From Apostichopus japonicus (taxonomy: Eukaryota > Echinodermata > Holothuroidea > Aspidochirotida > Stichopodidae): DNA of 64,000 nt. Below, one piece after another: positions 14,501 through 24,713 of the stretch. Where the stretch lies: positions 10,639,001 through 10,703,000 of the forward strand of contig NC_092570.1 of the NCBI RefSeq assembly GCF_037975245.1. Reading direction: 5' to 3'. The position numbers were made by a program, and so were the translations under genes. How positions within the stretch are numbered: position 1 is the first letter of the stretch; each line of letters starts with the position of its first letter. Below the pieces are notes generated by a model that saw nothing but the letters and a program-made list of their open reading frames with translations, made no database searches and was not told the origin of the DNA.

Positions 14501-17500
14501 AAATTGGAGGGGTTTTGTACTCACTGTAGGCTGAATTCACATACAAAATATGAAATTAATTCATGAAGTACATTTCAGGTAATCATGTTTACACATCTGG
14601 GGTGTCACTTAAATATACACACATATGCCATTATGTCACAAAGGTTGTTTTTACCATCAGCAAGGAATCAAATAGGAGGGAAAATAAAGGTTTCATATTT
14701 GACATCACCGACAAACTAACACAATGTTAATATTAAAACAATGAGATCTCCCAACTGGAGCAAGAATTTTCTGAGCTCTTTGGAGAGATAAATCACAAGC
14801 ACCTGTATCATTTAGGATAAAGGCTATAATAGGGTTGCTTCTCCTTTATCAATTTAAATTTAAAACTCTTTCACTTAACATTTCATTACAGACTTGAAAA
14901 ATGTTATGTTTGCTTGACTATGTATTCTACTTTAGCTATTCATTGTTTGAAGCATTTTTAAAGCATATATGATCACCATTAAAACTTCACTTACCCGAGT
15001 GCTCGCGTGGTTTGCAAAGGAGGCAGGGTTGTCAACAGGGGTGAACTGAGGTGCAGATGCACCCATGATGGTGTATCTAAATGCCAAGAGCATGAATCCT
15101 GTGCTGAACAGGATGGCATGACGGATGAGTAAAGGGGACCAAGGGGCTTTCAGCAAGTGTAGAGGACTTGATGAAAGCAAGCTCTTCCCAATAATATGCA
15201 GACTGAAACCCCCAACATATAAAAGGTCATAAACAGAACACACTCCCTAAGAATCAAGAAAGATGAAAGAAAACATGCAATCAGTGTTCAATTCAGGCTC
15301 AATAAATACACAGCTGTCATTCACACAGTGTTCACTTTTATTGGCTTTATTTTCATTGCTTTTGCTGCATCTAATGACACTGGAAAAGTTGTACTAAAAC
15401 AATTATTTCCTTATACAGTGCAAGACCCTTTGAAATGACTGAGGTAGGTTGAGCAATATTTACTCCTTTACGCCAAGCAACAGTGCAGCACAGTAACACA
15501 GAATAATTAGAAAGTAACAGTGTCCAGTTGCAATTATGAAACAAATTGATGCTTTTGTTGGTTCATATTTCACAAAATTGCTTATCCAGTTAACAAAGTT
15601 AAAGACACCAACTTTCAATCAATGTTAATTTAGAACAGCATGAAACATGAAAACCATTGCAGAACCACAAACACAATCTAAAGCAAGTATTTATTCACTG
15701 AATTTTACTTACCAATACTGTAATACCTTGTTCTTTGCATAACATAGATACACTGCAAAATATGACACACAGTAACATTGGAGTACCAACAGATCCTGAA
15801 AATAACAAGAACACAAAAAAAAATGGATATGCAATCAAATATGCACACCAATTGATACCCTTGAGATAACAACTGGTTAACACACCAACTGCCTTGAGAA
15901 CATTCAGAAGTTTAACTTTGGAAATGAAAAAAAAACTTCACAGTCATACTGAGATTGAGTTACTAAAATTACACCAACATACTACAATGTGTTATTATAC
16001 ATATATGAACACACCATATTATACACACATGAACACACCAACTGCTTTGAGAACATTCAGAAGTTTAACCTTGGAAATGGATACTGTACTTCACAGTCAC
16101 ACTGAGATAATACTAAAACTACACCAACATACTACACAATGTGTTAATATACATACAAGATATAGCATCATTCACTAAGCCAAAGACATTCAGCTCCCAT
16201 CTTCCATACATCAAAATGCAATCAATATGGTATAAATTCAGAGGTGCAAATTTCATTTTCCTTACCATTTTTACAAGCTGACACATAGAACAAAAAAGAG
16301 ACAAAGAAAAAAACAGCACAGAGAAGATCAGCCCGTCCAACCAAAGCTGCTACCTATACAGAAAAAGAAAGAAAGAAAAAGCATGAATAATAACTTGCCT
16401 TTAAATTACATATGCAGCACAATAGTATAGTTTGCAAGCTAAACCTGACATGAGTTCATACTGCAGATGGAGAGCAGTTTAAATCTAAACAGGGTTACTG
16501 CTTACATAGTAAGATATGGAAATTGTCACCGGACAAGACAAGCAGTGTTTCTGACAGACAATAAAACCCAAGACAAGTAGAAAAACAAAAAAGGCAATTG
16601 GTGAATACAGAGATGGTGATTAACCACTTCTTAAGGTCAAGATGTGACAAGCTGATGAAAGCAATTTTACAACAGCAACTAATCTATCATTCTATAGTAC
16701 CATGAGTAGTTTGGTTAGGTAGAGCATAAACTCCTGGAAAGAACTTGAATAATACTGAAAAATACCTGTAAAAATAGCTGCTTACAAAACCAAGGAATTC
16801 TAAACTTAATCATATGATTTCATGGACGTAAAGTAAGAGCAAGAGTAATGAAAAAACTGTTCAAAGTCTTAAGACAGCAAAAAGTTGGAAAATTGGAATC
16901 CTCCCACTTCACAATATGTGAATTACTTAGTTTGCTATGTACGTAAGCCAACCTTTGACCTATTCCTAAAACAGCAAGGAGGTTCTACTACAGGGAAGAC
17001 AAATCAGCATAAGTTTCACATCTTCATTGAGACCTGCTGACCAATCGAAAGTTTGTAGGGTTTGACCTCTGCAAACCTTAAATGAGAAATCACATTCCAA
17101 AACAAGTGCACACACACACACTCCCACGCCCACAAACATGACTGCATAGGTTAATTGCCTGCCTATGGCAAGTAACCTATGATTAATACAGTAAACTTGC
17201 AATGTTTGCCATCCAATTGAGGAAGGCAACTGTATTTAGCAAAGTAACAATTTCAGAGACCACCGAAAAAAGTATAAAGAAAGCTTTGCTACCTTAGTAA
17301 TTAAAGATAACCCAGAAAATGTCTACAATTTGAATGCATAAAGTCTACATATTTTCATGAAGTGACATTATACCACCTTTAATGTCATATCAAACTCCTG
17401 CAAGGTCTTTAACCCTTTGCACTTTTGACCTTCACTTTTCCCCTCCTTAATTCCGACAGGATCCAAATAAAGAAATACATTAGAAATTGTTCGGTCCATT

Positions 17501-19322
17501 TTCAGACATCTAGTTTAGGAGCCCGTATTTTCAGACAAAGAAAAACATAACCAAAAATTAGGACCATGTGTTTCTTTCTTACTCATGATTGGTTCATTCA
17601 GTGATTGATTTGATCAATATTTATGACTTTCAAAAATATGTAATATTAGACCAATCATGGATCAGATGCCCCATCATGTGTAACCCCAAGCATTGCAACT
17701 TCTTAGCAGTTTTTATAGAGGCAAATTACTTCTGGAGAAGGAATCAACCAGTGCTCACAAATATAGTTACGGCCATATAATTTATCCTACTTATTGTTTC
17801 CAATCAGTATCTTCAGTTAAGTTTAATTGAACTTTAATTGTATCACCGAGAGAATAAATCATCTTGAAATCAACAGCACGTATTAATAATTTATTTGAGT
17901 GAATCTTCTTGAAGATAGGCTTCCGAAATAGCCTACCAAATAATTTTCCCCAGGGGGCAACGATATTTCCATCTCTACTGAGCTACAGGTGATATGCGAC
18001 ACATTACAGTCTATTATCAGTTCAAAACAGACAACTGCACACTATAACATGTTTTGGTCGTTAATTCTTTGTATACAGACCAGTAAGGGATAGATCTTCA
18101 CTAATGTTTTCAATAGATATTGAGTAAAAATCAAGACTGTTAATACATAATTACCTCCAAACAGTCCTTATTATAATTTCTAGTATATAGATAATCTTTG
18201 TACTATATCTATTGCACATGAGCTGCAGTCACCACCCGTGTTATGACATTTTCTTAAAGAACTAACAAGTAATACTTACACTTTCTGAATGGATGGGATG
18301 GACTGTAAAGAGTATTGCACACAACATGGATGCCTTGGGACACTTGATGATGATGTTTTGGTTCAGGTCATACTGGCCATGACCCATCAAAGCACCAAAG
18401 ACCCTCAATGATAGCACACAAACCACAGCATGAAGAACAACATTAGGCAGGTGAAATAAGACAGGGTTCAGACCACCAGCAAGATAGTAATTCAACCTGG
18501 ATGTCAATAATTAGGGGATAAGACTTCTGAGTTAACCATGCAGGCAGTGTCTTCTATAATTTCCCTTTTTATATTCATTGTACATTTCATTTCATTTTAA
18601 TGAAAGTCATCACTGGAAATTGCAGAGACAAATTCCATCAAATAAAATTAACAAAACTACAAAAATGAAATTCTCATGACAATTTTTCTGATCTTCAAAC
18701 TTTCACCATCATGGATATGTCTTCTATATTCCTAACACTTCCTCAAGTGCTTTTGTCGTAATTTTTATGTAAACTTGTTTCTTTTTTTTTTCTTCTTTCT
18801 TTTTTATGATAGTTCTTTACCAAAATAACTTGCAATATCATCTGCTTTAAGCAAATGCTGTTCTGGAAACAATGTACAGTAGGATATTGCCTGCTGCATT
18901 CTGCTTCAAAGTATTATCTTAACATAACTTTCATCTTAGGATAGAGGAACTAACCTGAAAGTAAGAATGGCCAACGGTCGGTATGATTTATGGCTTTCTT
19001 GTTTTGATATCTCATCTCCCCAGAAGTCATGATGGAATAGTGATGCAATGGTTCGTTCTTGTGTCACATCTTTGTTATTTTCAATGGCTTCAGAGTCATC
19101 AAAGACAAAGCCACCATAGATACTGTTACCATAGCAAGCAATAGCAAGAAAAGCAACAATTATAGATGATATATGAGACTGAAGTTTGGGGATTGGCAGA
19201 GCATGATCCCAGTCCTGTAACAGCAGCAGCTTGGGAAAATATTCTCCAGTTTGGGATTTCTTCACATAGTCTGCTCCCTTCCTCACAGGAGAATGCAACT
19301 TGGATTTCTGATCATATTTCAT
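1..19322 (-). CDS. TMTC4: TMTC4 orthologue, transmembrane O-mannosyltransferase with TPR repeats (partial, 3' end off the window)
   Basis: Twelve coding exons (19322-18955, 18496-18280, 16353-16266, 15795-15713, 15246-14995, 10123-9924, 8837-8657, 8407-8279, 7848-7769, 7210-7103, 6615-6474, 61-1) join in phase across GT/AG introns into ~636 residues. TMTC proteins are ER multi-pass GT-C-type enzymes that O-mannosylate cadherins and protocadherins. Visible hallmarks are FVFDDSEAI (acidic luminal loop), SHKSYRPLAILTFR, HPIHSES, VGRADLLCA, LCKEQGITVL, VDNPASFA, FDWSMGCIPLI, FLPASNLFFRVGFVIAER, then C-terminal TPRs (VHYNIAKAAADRGR, KFAAAWMNLGIVQ, YPDCYFNLGNL). The order and wording fit TMTC4 better than TMTC1-3. 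The first in-frame ATG is at 19322-19320, with an in-frame TAA upstream at 19367-19365, so any further upstream exon is probably noncoding. The remaining TPRs (human protein ~740 aa) lie left of base 1. UBXN7 lies head-to-head, its ATG 2.3 kb away. Confidence 0.95.
690..1300. repeat. TGACCT-rich dispersed repeat block
   Basis: About four diverged units of roughly 140-160 bp. Each has a 'gacctttgacctcca' core, a 'caaaacaatagggttcttg'-like segment and a 'tatgag...' segment (cores near 742, 893, 1020 and 1183). The same family recurs at about 14150-14600, 19730-19990, 45470-45720 and 48040-48500, and in reverse orientation at 32700-33800. Confidence 0.7.
2048..2433. mobile_element. Non-autonomous MITE (hAT-like) with flanking duplication
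   Basis: A 386-bp element. Its left end is cataggcgtaggag and its right end is the inverted counterpart ctcctacgcctatg (14-bp TIR). It is flanked by tcacata at 2041-2047 and 2434-2440, or 7/8 if read as an 8-bp TSD (gtcacata / ttcacata). The interior begins with a long G run (2062-2074) and a short G/C stem, and has no coding capacity. Confidence 0.7.
3131..3600. repeat. Two diverged direct copies of a ~315-bp unit
   Basis: 'gatatcaattgcaacacac' followed by 'atcagtgtgtg' and a shared ~140-bp tail occurs near 3138 and again near 3449. A C14 run (about 3419-3432) lies between them. The tail includes a TTGACCC...TGACCTCATTAATATT segment typical of the local repeat family. Confidence 0.75.
3590..5345. 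repeat. ~400-bp tandem repeat, five copies (two internally deleted), half-site rich
   Basis: Units start with 'aactttgacct.gtataact' near 3593, 3993, 4395 (shortened), 4690 (shortened) and 4948, giving ~400 bp spacing for full copies. Full units carry AGGTCA CCAG AGGTCA AATTG AGGTCA and, further along, TGACCT TTGG TGACCT. The third and fourth copies have lost internal blocks. It lies in TMTC4 intron 11. Confidence 0.88.
5491..5523. repeat. (CA)n microsatellite
   Basis: About 16 uninterrupted CA dinucleotides. It sits at the end of a dispersed repeat, right before 'cccaaacctgaatacatagg'. Confidence 0.97.
6474..6615 (-). CDS. TMTC4: TMTC4 coding exon 11 (TPR)
   Basis: Codes PKFAAAWMNLGIVQASLKKY, SQAQHSYEEALSHRRNYPD and CYFNLGNL. 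The AAAWMNLGIVQ.SLK and YPDCY.NLG signatures point to TMTC4. Donor GTAATG begins a 6.4-kb intron. Confidence 0.94.
7103..7210 (-). CDS. TMTC4: TMTC4 coding exon 10 (TPR)
   Basis: Codes LHPEYDHAMNNLANLLKEDE and the second helix EQIAEAELLLNRALNI, a canonical TPR. Acceptor AATGAAG, donor GTAAGT. Confidence 0.92.
7769..7848 (-). CDS. TMTC4: TMTC4 coding exon 9 (TPR)
   Basis: Codes VHYNIAKAAADRGRDKVAIQ followed by SYREAI, a TPR helix pair. Acceptor TTTAG and donor GTGAG flank it, and the final codon is split with exon 10. Confidence 0.92.
8279..8407 (-). CDS. TMTC4: TMTC4 coding exon 8
   Basis: Codes the last hydrophobic segment (VIQLLLIVLVVSHM), then the turn into the TPR region (SYQWSFDEELYKAGLKVCPQ, NAK). 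Joins exon 9 as NAK|VHYNIAK at phase 0. Confidence 0.92.
8535..8642. repeat. Short local tandem duplication
   Basis: The words 'gaatcaaacagctcctgac' and 'ctgacaatttaggga' recur about three times within ~110 bp, just downstream (minus strand) of TMTC4 exon 7. Confidence 0.75.
8657..8837 (-). CDS. TMTC4: TMTC4 coding exon 7
   Basis: Codes TLSMGFAVLVITFLPASNLF, FRVGFVIAERNLYLPSVGY and further membrane sequence ending KMQGRK. The FLPASNLFFRVGFV.AER.LYLPS.GY motif is diagnostic of TMTC proteins. Confidence 0.94.
9924..10123 (-). CDS. TMTC4: TMTC4 coding exon 6
   Basis: Codes FINYNYLFAINGWLLLNPIS, then FDWSMGCIPLI and a hydrophobic segment rich in Leu and Phe. NYNY..NAWLLL..LCFDWSMGCIPLI is the family pattern. 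Acceptor TTGCAG, donor GTAAGC. Confidence 0.93.
10270..11290. repeat. 32-bp minisatellite with 159-bp higher-order repeat
   Basis: About 32 copies of a 32-bp unit, gggtaaagggagatggggct followed by gcaaccattcat, with variants (gagacgagg, gagacaagg, actatttat). A variant pair, 'gagatgggctgc' (31-bp unit) then 'gagctgatgctgc', recurs exactly every 159 bp with its GGGAGCTGATG at 10595, 10754, 10913 and 11072. This is a five-unit higher-order period (4x32+31). It lies in TMTC4 intron 5. Confidence 0.97.
12212..12251. repeat. Short perfect-core inverted repeat (hairpin)
   Basis: Arms gtttggatggtcataggt and acctatgaccatacaaac (18 bp, one mismatch, the inner 11 bp perfect) surround a 4-nt loop tagt. 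The flanks are only loosely complementary, so it may be the centre of a decayed palindromic MITE. Confidence 0.75.
14150..14600. repeat. TGACCT-rich dispersed repeat block
   Basis: Diverged units with gtgacctttgaccact, ccttgacctcaaatgacatt and 'ggttcttg...ggtgaaatgcacatatcaca'-type segments. It is the same family as the block at 690-1300. Confidence 0.65.
14995..15246 (-). CDS. TMTC4: TMTC4 coding exon 5
   Basis: Codes residues 253-336, GVCSVYDLLY through FRYTIMGASAPQFTPVDNPA and SFANHASTR. This matches the IMG...P.FT.VDNPASFA loop of TMTC4. Intron 5, just downstream on the minus strand (14994-10124), carries the 32-bp minisatellite. Confidence 0.93.
15713..15795 (-). CDS. TMTC4: TMTC4 coding exon 4
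   Basis: Codes SVGTPMLLCVIFCSVSMLCK and then EQGITVL. The MLCKEQGITVL stretch is among the most conserved in TMTC proteins. Acceptor TTTCAG and donor GTAAGT are present, and the glycine codon is split with exon 3. Confidence 0.93.
15881..16180. repeat. 153-bp tandem duplication
   Basis: 'cacaccaactgccttgagaa' and the following ~130 bp at 15881 recur at 16034 with few substitutions, including 'cattcagaagtttaac.ttgg' and 'ttacaccaacatactac'. It lies in TMTC4 intron 3. Confidence 0.9.
16266..16353 (-). CDS. TMTC4: TMTC4 coding exon 3
   Basis: Short exon coding VAALVGRADLLCAVFFFVSF and on to SACKNG, i.e. the VGRADLL motif plus a membrane segment. The true reading frame differs from the longest open frame here. 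It is fixed by phase with exon 2 (HSES|VAALVG) and exon 4. Confidence 0.93.
18280..18496 (-). CDS. TMTC4: TMTC4 coding exon 2
   Basis: Codes residues 123-195. LNYYLAGGLNPVLFHLPNVV opens it and FTVHPIHSES closes it; both are TMTC family signatures around the second membrane segment. It sits between acceptor CAG at 18497-18498 and donor GTAAGT at 18279-18274. Confidence 0.93.
18955..19322 (-). CDS. TMTC4: TMTC4 coding exon 1
   Basis: Codes residues 1-122: a basic N-terminus (MKYDQKSKLH...), a first membrane segment around SSIIVAFLAIACYGN, the conserved acidic FVFDDSEAIENNKD loop, and SYRPLAILTFR. Donor GTTAGT follows position 18955. The codon for R is split (AG|G) into exon 2. Translation could run back to a GTG at 19346 and a stop at 19367, but the ATG at 19322 is the first methionine. 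Confidence 0.93.
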
Positions 19323-19367
19323 GATATATGGTGCAGTCAACTTCACCCTCCAGAACTTATCGTCTTA

Positions 19368-21586
19368 ATTCCAAAGCTTTTGACACAAATGAGGCCTTCT
19401 TCACATCACCTATTGTATAAAGACAAAAAATTTGGAAACTTTTGTACCAACTTTTGCAAGCTATACATAGACATTAAATCTTAGTGTTAAACAGAGGACA
19501 CACAAAAAAAATTGCCAGATATAATATTCACTGTATGTTGGTTAGTCAGAATGACCAAGGGGAAGTTAATACACTGACAGTGCAGTTATGACAAGTTGAC
19601 TTATGTTTCAAAGGAAATGTACTTGTAATGTATAAAGCATTTAAATAAGAAACATGTAAGGTACCTCTACTACATTTGATAAATGCTTTGCACTTAAGGT
19701 GAGCCGAAATAAGTATGAAGTTAAACTTTTCAAGTTTTCTGACTAGCCCTCTGTTGACATTTGACCTTATCAGAAAACAACAGGATTCCTGTACTTTAAG
19801 AGGTGAATCCACATATCACATGAAGTTCATCCAAGCAATTTACTATTGGAGCTATATCCATGCTGACAAAGTTTTCAGTGACTTTAGCCTCTGTTGACCT
19901 TGAATGAACTTTGACCTCTACAGGAAGCAATAAGGTCATACCAAATATGAAGCAGATCCAAGCTTCACTTTTTGACTTACAATAAGTGCATTGAGCCTCA
20001 ATAAAAATGTCTACCTTTGTAGTGAAAAAGGGAGCAAAACATCCATAACCAGGAATGAGCCTATATATGTAAAATTAGCTAAACTTTGTAATGAAAAAGA
20101 GAAAATATTCTATAACCAGGAACCAGATACTTTTACTGCATGTTCAAAATTGGCAAGTGGCAATTATTGTGAAATTCTAGGCCTACAAAGTGATGTTTTG
20201 TTTCTTTGTAATTTTTGCTTTATAGCAACTACATTCCTTTTCATTTTGGCCATCCTAGGCCTGACTAAAACTTCCATTCAAAAGATGGTTATAATTTACA
20301 TTTACACATAACAGTTACATACATTGACTCATGATCAGTGCCATTGCATACATGTATGTATAGGATGCCATTCATGGCAAAAATAGGCATACAAATGTTC
20401 TTTCAAAGGACAGTGATAATGACAAACTTTCTCCAGTTACACTGTGCTTTACTGTTGAGCTTCAACTAAGTAACTTCATCGATGCTTTGGTCAGATTTCG
20501 CCGCAAATTAAAGGGTGTGAAGACTCGCGCAAAAAGAAACGTCTAATGCTGGTAATCTGACCTAGTTTCGAATGAGGTGTAACAAAAGTGTTAGACACCA
20601 CCATCGATCCCAGAAAATACACAAACAGCTTGCTACTGTCGGTAATTAGACACTATATAGTGTACAGTCAGTATATACAGCAGCGGTCAATACCCACAGC
20701 ACAGTATACAAACGATACAGCGATGGACATATCAGGTCCAGCTAAAGATAACAAGGTATCACCTTTTATTACTGTCTGCATTTTGTGGCGACACAAACAA
20801 AACGTCACTTGCAAGCAACAGAAAGTTAATTTTTTCAGATGGCTGCACACGGTTTGGGGCGAGTCTTCAATGCCTTTAATGGAATTATACTAAGGTCTTG
20901 AGTTGAACTGCTCAACACAAGAATAAAGTTCCCTAACTTTGCACATGCTTTTAAGTTTACTATTTCTGGGAAAACGGGAAAATAACCCATGGAAAAACCT
21001 AAGCATACAAATTAAAGCCCTAGTCATTCATATGGAAACAATACCTCTATGGCTCTCATATTTTTTTATACAGCCTTGCTAACGTTTCAAACGTACTGCA
21101 CAACTACAACAAGTATCGTTAGGCTATAGTACAGAATAGTACTCAAGTATTCGATAAACACATCACGTCTTGAGAGTCAGACGAGGTCACCATTAGGCAT
21201 CAAAGAGCCTGACGTAGAACAAACAAAGAAAAGGCCTACTCAAATTAGGGAGAGCTGCAAGCCCTGCTCCAACTTCCAAGAGTACGATGAGATTATAGAT
21301 TATAGGCATGCATTCTTTGGTACACTAAATGCAAAGTTTAACCAAAGGATTGCCTATGCATGCAGCTGTAGCTGGAATACCCTAGGTGTACGTAAGCTGT
21401 ATAGTAGTCTTGCTAAGATGATGAGATTGTTTACGTTTTTCATGTTGTACGGAAGTGACACAGGGTCAACCTAATGAATAGGCATCACATCACAAATCCG
21501 ATAGGTCGGCGCTAACAAACGAACGTAGATATCTGATCGAGAGTTGTCGATTTCCCCGGGATCTCGATTTTGAAAAGATTCTGAAG
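19368..21586. promoter_or_regulatory. Head-to-head intergenic region TMTC4 / UBXN7
   Basis: The two start codons diverge from 19322 and 21587, so the promoters of both genes, and any noncoding first exon of TMTC4, must lie within or near these ~2.2 kb. I see no convincing TATA box or CpG-dense island. Part is dispersed repeat (19730-19990). Confidence 0.45.
19730..19990. repeat. TGACCT-rich dispersed repeat block
   Basis: Two diverged units with 'tgacatttgaccttatcag', 'gaactttgacctctacagga' and 'catatgaagttcatccaagc'-like segments. It lies just upstream of the first TMTC4 coding exon. Confidence 0.65.
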
Positions 21587-21623
21587 ATGGAGAAGTTAGC
21601 TGAGCAATTTTCTGTGGTCACAG
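21587..21623 (+). CDS. UBXN7: UBXN7 exon 1
   Basis: Codes MEKLAEQFSVVT and the first base of Gly-13, followed by donor gtagaa. It starts the UBA domain and is too short to stand out as an open frame. It is supported by phase with exon 2 (ACA G|GA GCC). Confidence 0.85.
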
Positions 21624-24600
21624 GTAGAATATGCAAGACACTTAAGCCTCGATAAATATTATATCACTTTAACTTAGTTAGCTTCACATCATCACAATGT
21701 CATTGTTATGTTACTGCAATGGCATGGAAATTTAGCATTTTAATGCTAGGCCTAAGCAGATCCTTAAACTCACACTAACAGTAAGGCTATGCGTAGCCTA
21801 GGCTGTACTAGTAGTGTAGAGCCGACATTAACTAGGAATCCACACTTTGGATGTCAGTGTCACTATGATATATCGTTTGGGCCTAACTTTAGAATCCGTA
21901 CCATATGAATGGGAAAGCTTACCTCGAATCGGCAGAATATGGTTAGGGGTTAGGAAGTAGGGTTAGGGAGTAGGGTTAGGAAGTAGGGTTAGGGGTTAGG
22001 AAGTAGGGTTATAGGAAGTAGGGTTAGGGGTTAGGACGTAGGGTCGAATGGTACGGATTCTAAATTAGTACCATAGTTTTGTCTCGCATCAAACCAATAA
22101 ATAACAATATATTCCTGTATATTACCTACATTAAAACTTAAAGGCCTAGGCCTACGGGTCGTACTAATTAGCGTCAACAGGCCCATTTCACGGCAACTCA
22201 CGGTCCAAAGTCATTGCGCAAGCGCAATAGCATCACGTCATACAATTCTACGGACGGAGAAAGTTGACTATTTTTACGACAAAATTAGTGTCCTGTGAAA
22301 AATATGTATGCACGATGGTTTCAGTCAGTTTTAAACGTGTTTCCAGATACACTCTGATTACAAATATTGTATTTGATGGTATTTTAAACTTGTTGTCGTG
22401 AGTTGTCGTGAAATGGGCCTGTTGACGCTAATTACAGTAGTATGACCGAGGCCTACCTACATTGTGACAACTACTGTACAACACCCCACCCTTTAAAAGT
22501 AAACAACTATAAGTGAACAAACAAACTTACAACATCATCCACTCTGAAAACCTGGAAATCACAATTAAACAACAAAGTGAAAGAACAAATTTAAAGATTA
22601 AACATTTAAACAACAATCATCAACATTTAAACAACAATCTTCAACTGCTCGACATGTGCAACTCTCTTATCATCCTCGAATTGAATATAGAAATTAACTG
22701 GTGACAAATGGTAGATATTAGTAATGTATGGTCCTCTCCAATTTGGGGCCAACTTAGCTGAAAATTCCTTTTAACATATGATATAGCCTAGGGTGACTTT
22801 TCAAAAGTACTTATCCCCAACTTCAACCGTTACCATGGAACTCCCTGCATGATATGCTACCCTATTCCTACGGCTGTGTCTTATCATGTTTGCACATGCT
22901 TTTTCCAACATGTCCTTCCTCCCCATCAAAGGGGGGGCTCCTCCACCCAATCCCCGGCCCTTGAATTCTCGGTTGTAAGAACCCTGAAGGAGGAAAACCA
23001 GTTGTTTCATGCTGAAAAGAATTTAGTGCAAACATGAACTCCATAACATAGGTATCCCATCTGGTATGATCATCCCCCCACAAAGCAACATAACATGGAA
23101 ACTAGATTCCTATTTACTCTCTCAAGTCTACACCCAGTTACTCCGCGGGTGATACTGTGCAGTGAATCCTCTCCTCACACCCCAGAAGACACAGTTCAGC
23201 CATATGTCTTCCAACCATTTGCAGTCCATTATACGATACTAAGGTTTTACAAGCCCCCCAAGTACAGAACACTTGATTCAAAACTGTGTGATGTGGAGGG
23301 TCTCTTAACAATATTTAGGAAAAACTATTTCGTATCCAGTTATAGGGCTCTCTACTGCATTTGGGTAGAAGCCATTGTCAACAACTAATCTGTAAACAGA
23401 CGATCTTGGAGGTACTGCTGTTTCAGTGCTGTGGCTGTACTCACTATATAGAGAGTTATAAAATCTTTAACACTTGTGTAACTTTTTGTCAAATCTGTCA
23501 AAAGAAAGCAAAAAACTAACATGAATAACAAAGCGGCTGTTATGTATAGTTTGTGGAGGTTGACAACACTTTTTGGAGGCAATTTTTTTCCACTTCAACC
23601 AACGGTTTCACATATGAACTGTAACAAAGTATATGAATAACCCCCTGAGGGTGCTGAGCACTGCTGACCATCTGCTTATGAAGAGAATTGAAGTTTGGCC
23701 CCTAATGGTGTCGGAAAGGTCCCCCAATCACGTCCCATGCTTTATAAACCAGATGACGGAGGGAAATACAGTATGCCTTGTGAAAGAATGAACGATCTTT
23801 GAACACATCCGCAATTAGTGTTCCAATTTTTGCTTTGTCGCAAAAGACATGCAAAATTACCATAAGAGGGAGGTCAGAGAATGTTCCTCTATGTGAAATT
23901 TCATAAGTAAAAGCATTCTCTGGTATTGTTTTTCCGCGGTAGGAACCTTGCCGAGATTTTTCCCAAAGGGCGAAACTTAATCGGCACTACCTGTACCAAA
24001 ATGTTAACCGTTAACTTTTAAAAGTTTTTTATGTCACCTTCATTCCAAGGCTGTTGTATTTAACAAGTATGAAGTTCCAAGATCCATATTATTTTGTGTT
24101 CTAAGTATATTAGAAAATGTGTGACAACTGTGAAAAAGTTTTTAAATTCAAACAAAGGAATGTAAGATGCGCTTACCATATAACTGGAACATTTGTTGTA
24201 GCTGTACAACAAGCACAGCATTGAAAAACAAATGAAAATGTAATTTAATTATTCCACAAGGCTGAATGGTACCGTATCTTATAACTTAAGGTCATCCTGT
24301 CCACAACTTAACCTAACCCAGGCGCGTATCCAGGGGGGGGGGCGTTGGGGGCGCACGCCCCCCGGGTTAGAAAAAGAGGAGAGAAAAAAAGAGAGAAGAA
24401 AAAGGGAAAAAAGAGGGGGTAAAAGAGGAGGAAGGAGAGGAAGGAAGGGAAAAGAAAAAGAAGAAAGAGAAAAAGGAGGGAACAGAAGATAAATGCTAAG
24501 ACACCAGGAAGAGAAAGAGGAACAGTGACATAATTACAGTGCTGATCCCTATTATATACACAGGGTAGCCAGTGACGGATCGAGGATTTCGGAAGGGGCC

Positions 24601-24678
24601 TGGCGTGCGCCTCAGCCTACCCCTTACACCGACAACTCCATTTTTGACGTTTCCATTTTTCCTCTCTCACTAATGTAT

Positions 24679-24713
<35 letters not shown>

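Larger units (their letters stand above)
11291..14994. other. Rest of TMTC4 intron 5, noncoding
   Basis: No exon or clear coding homology was found. It holds an imperfect hairpin at 12212-12251, and TGACC-type dispersed repeat sequence from about 14150 to 14600. Confidence 0.6.

Noticed and set aside
19322-19346. TMTC4 starting at the GTG at 19346
   Set aside because: Not an ATG; the first in-frame ATG is 19322-19320 and eukaryotic initiation at GTG is unlikely.
21940-22045. Interstitial telomere
   Set aside because: The repeats are irregular TTAGGG-like variants only ~100 bp long and enclosed by MITE TIRs.
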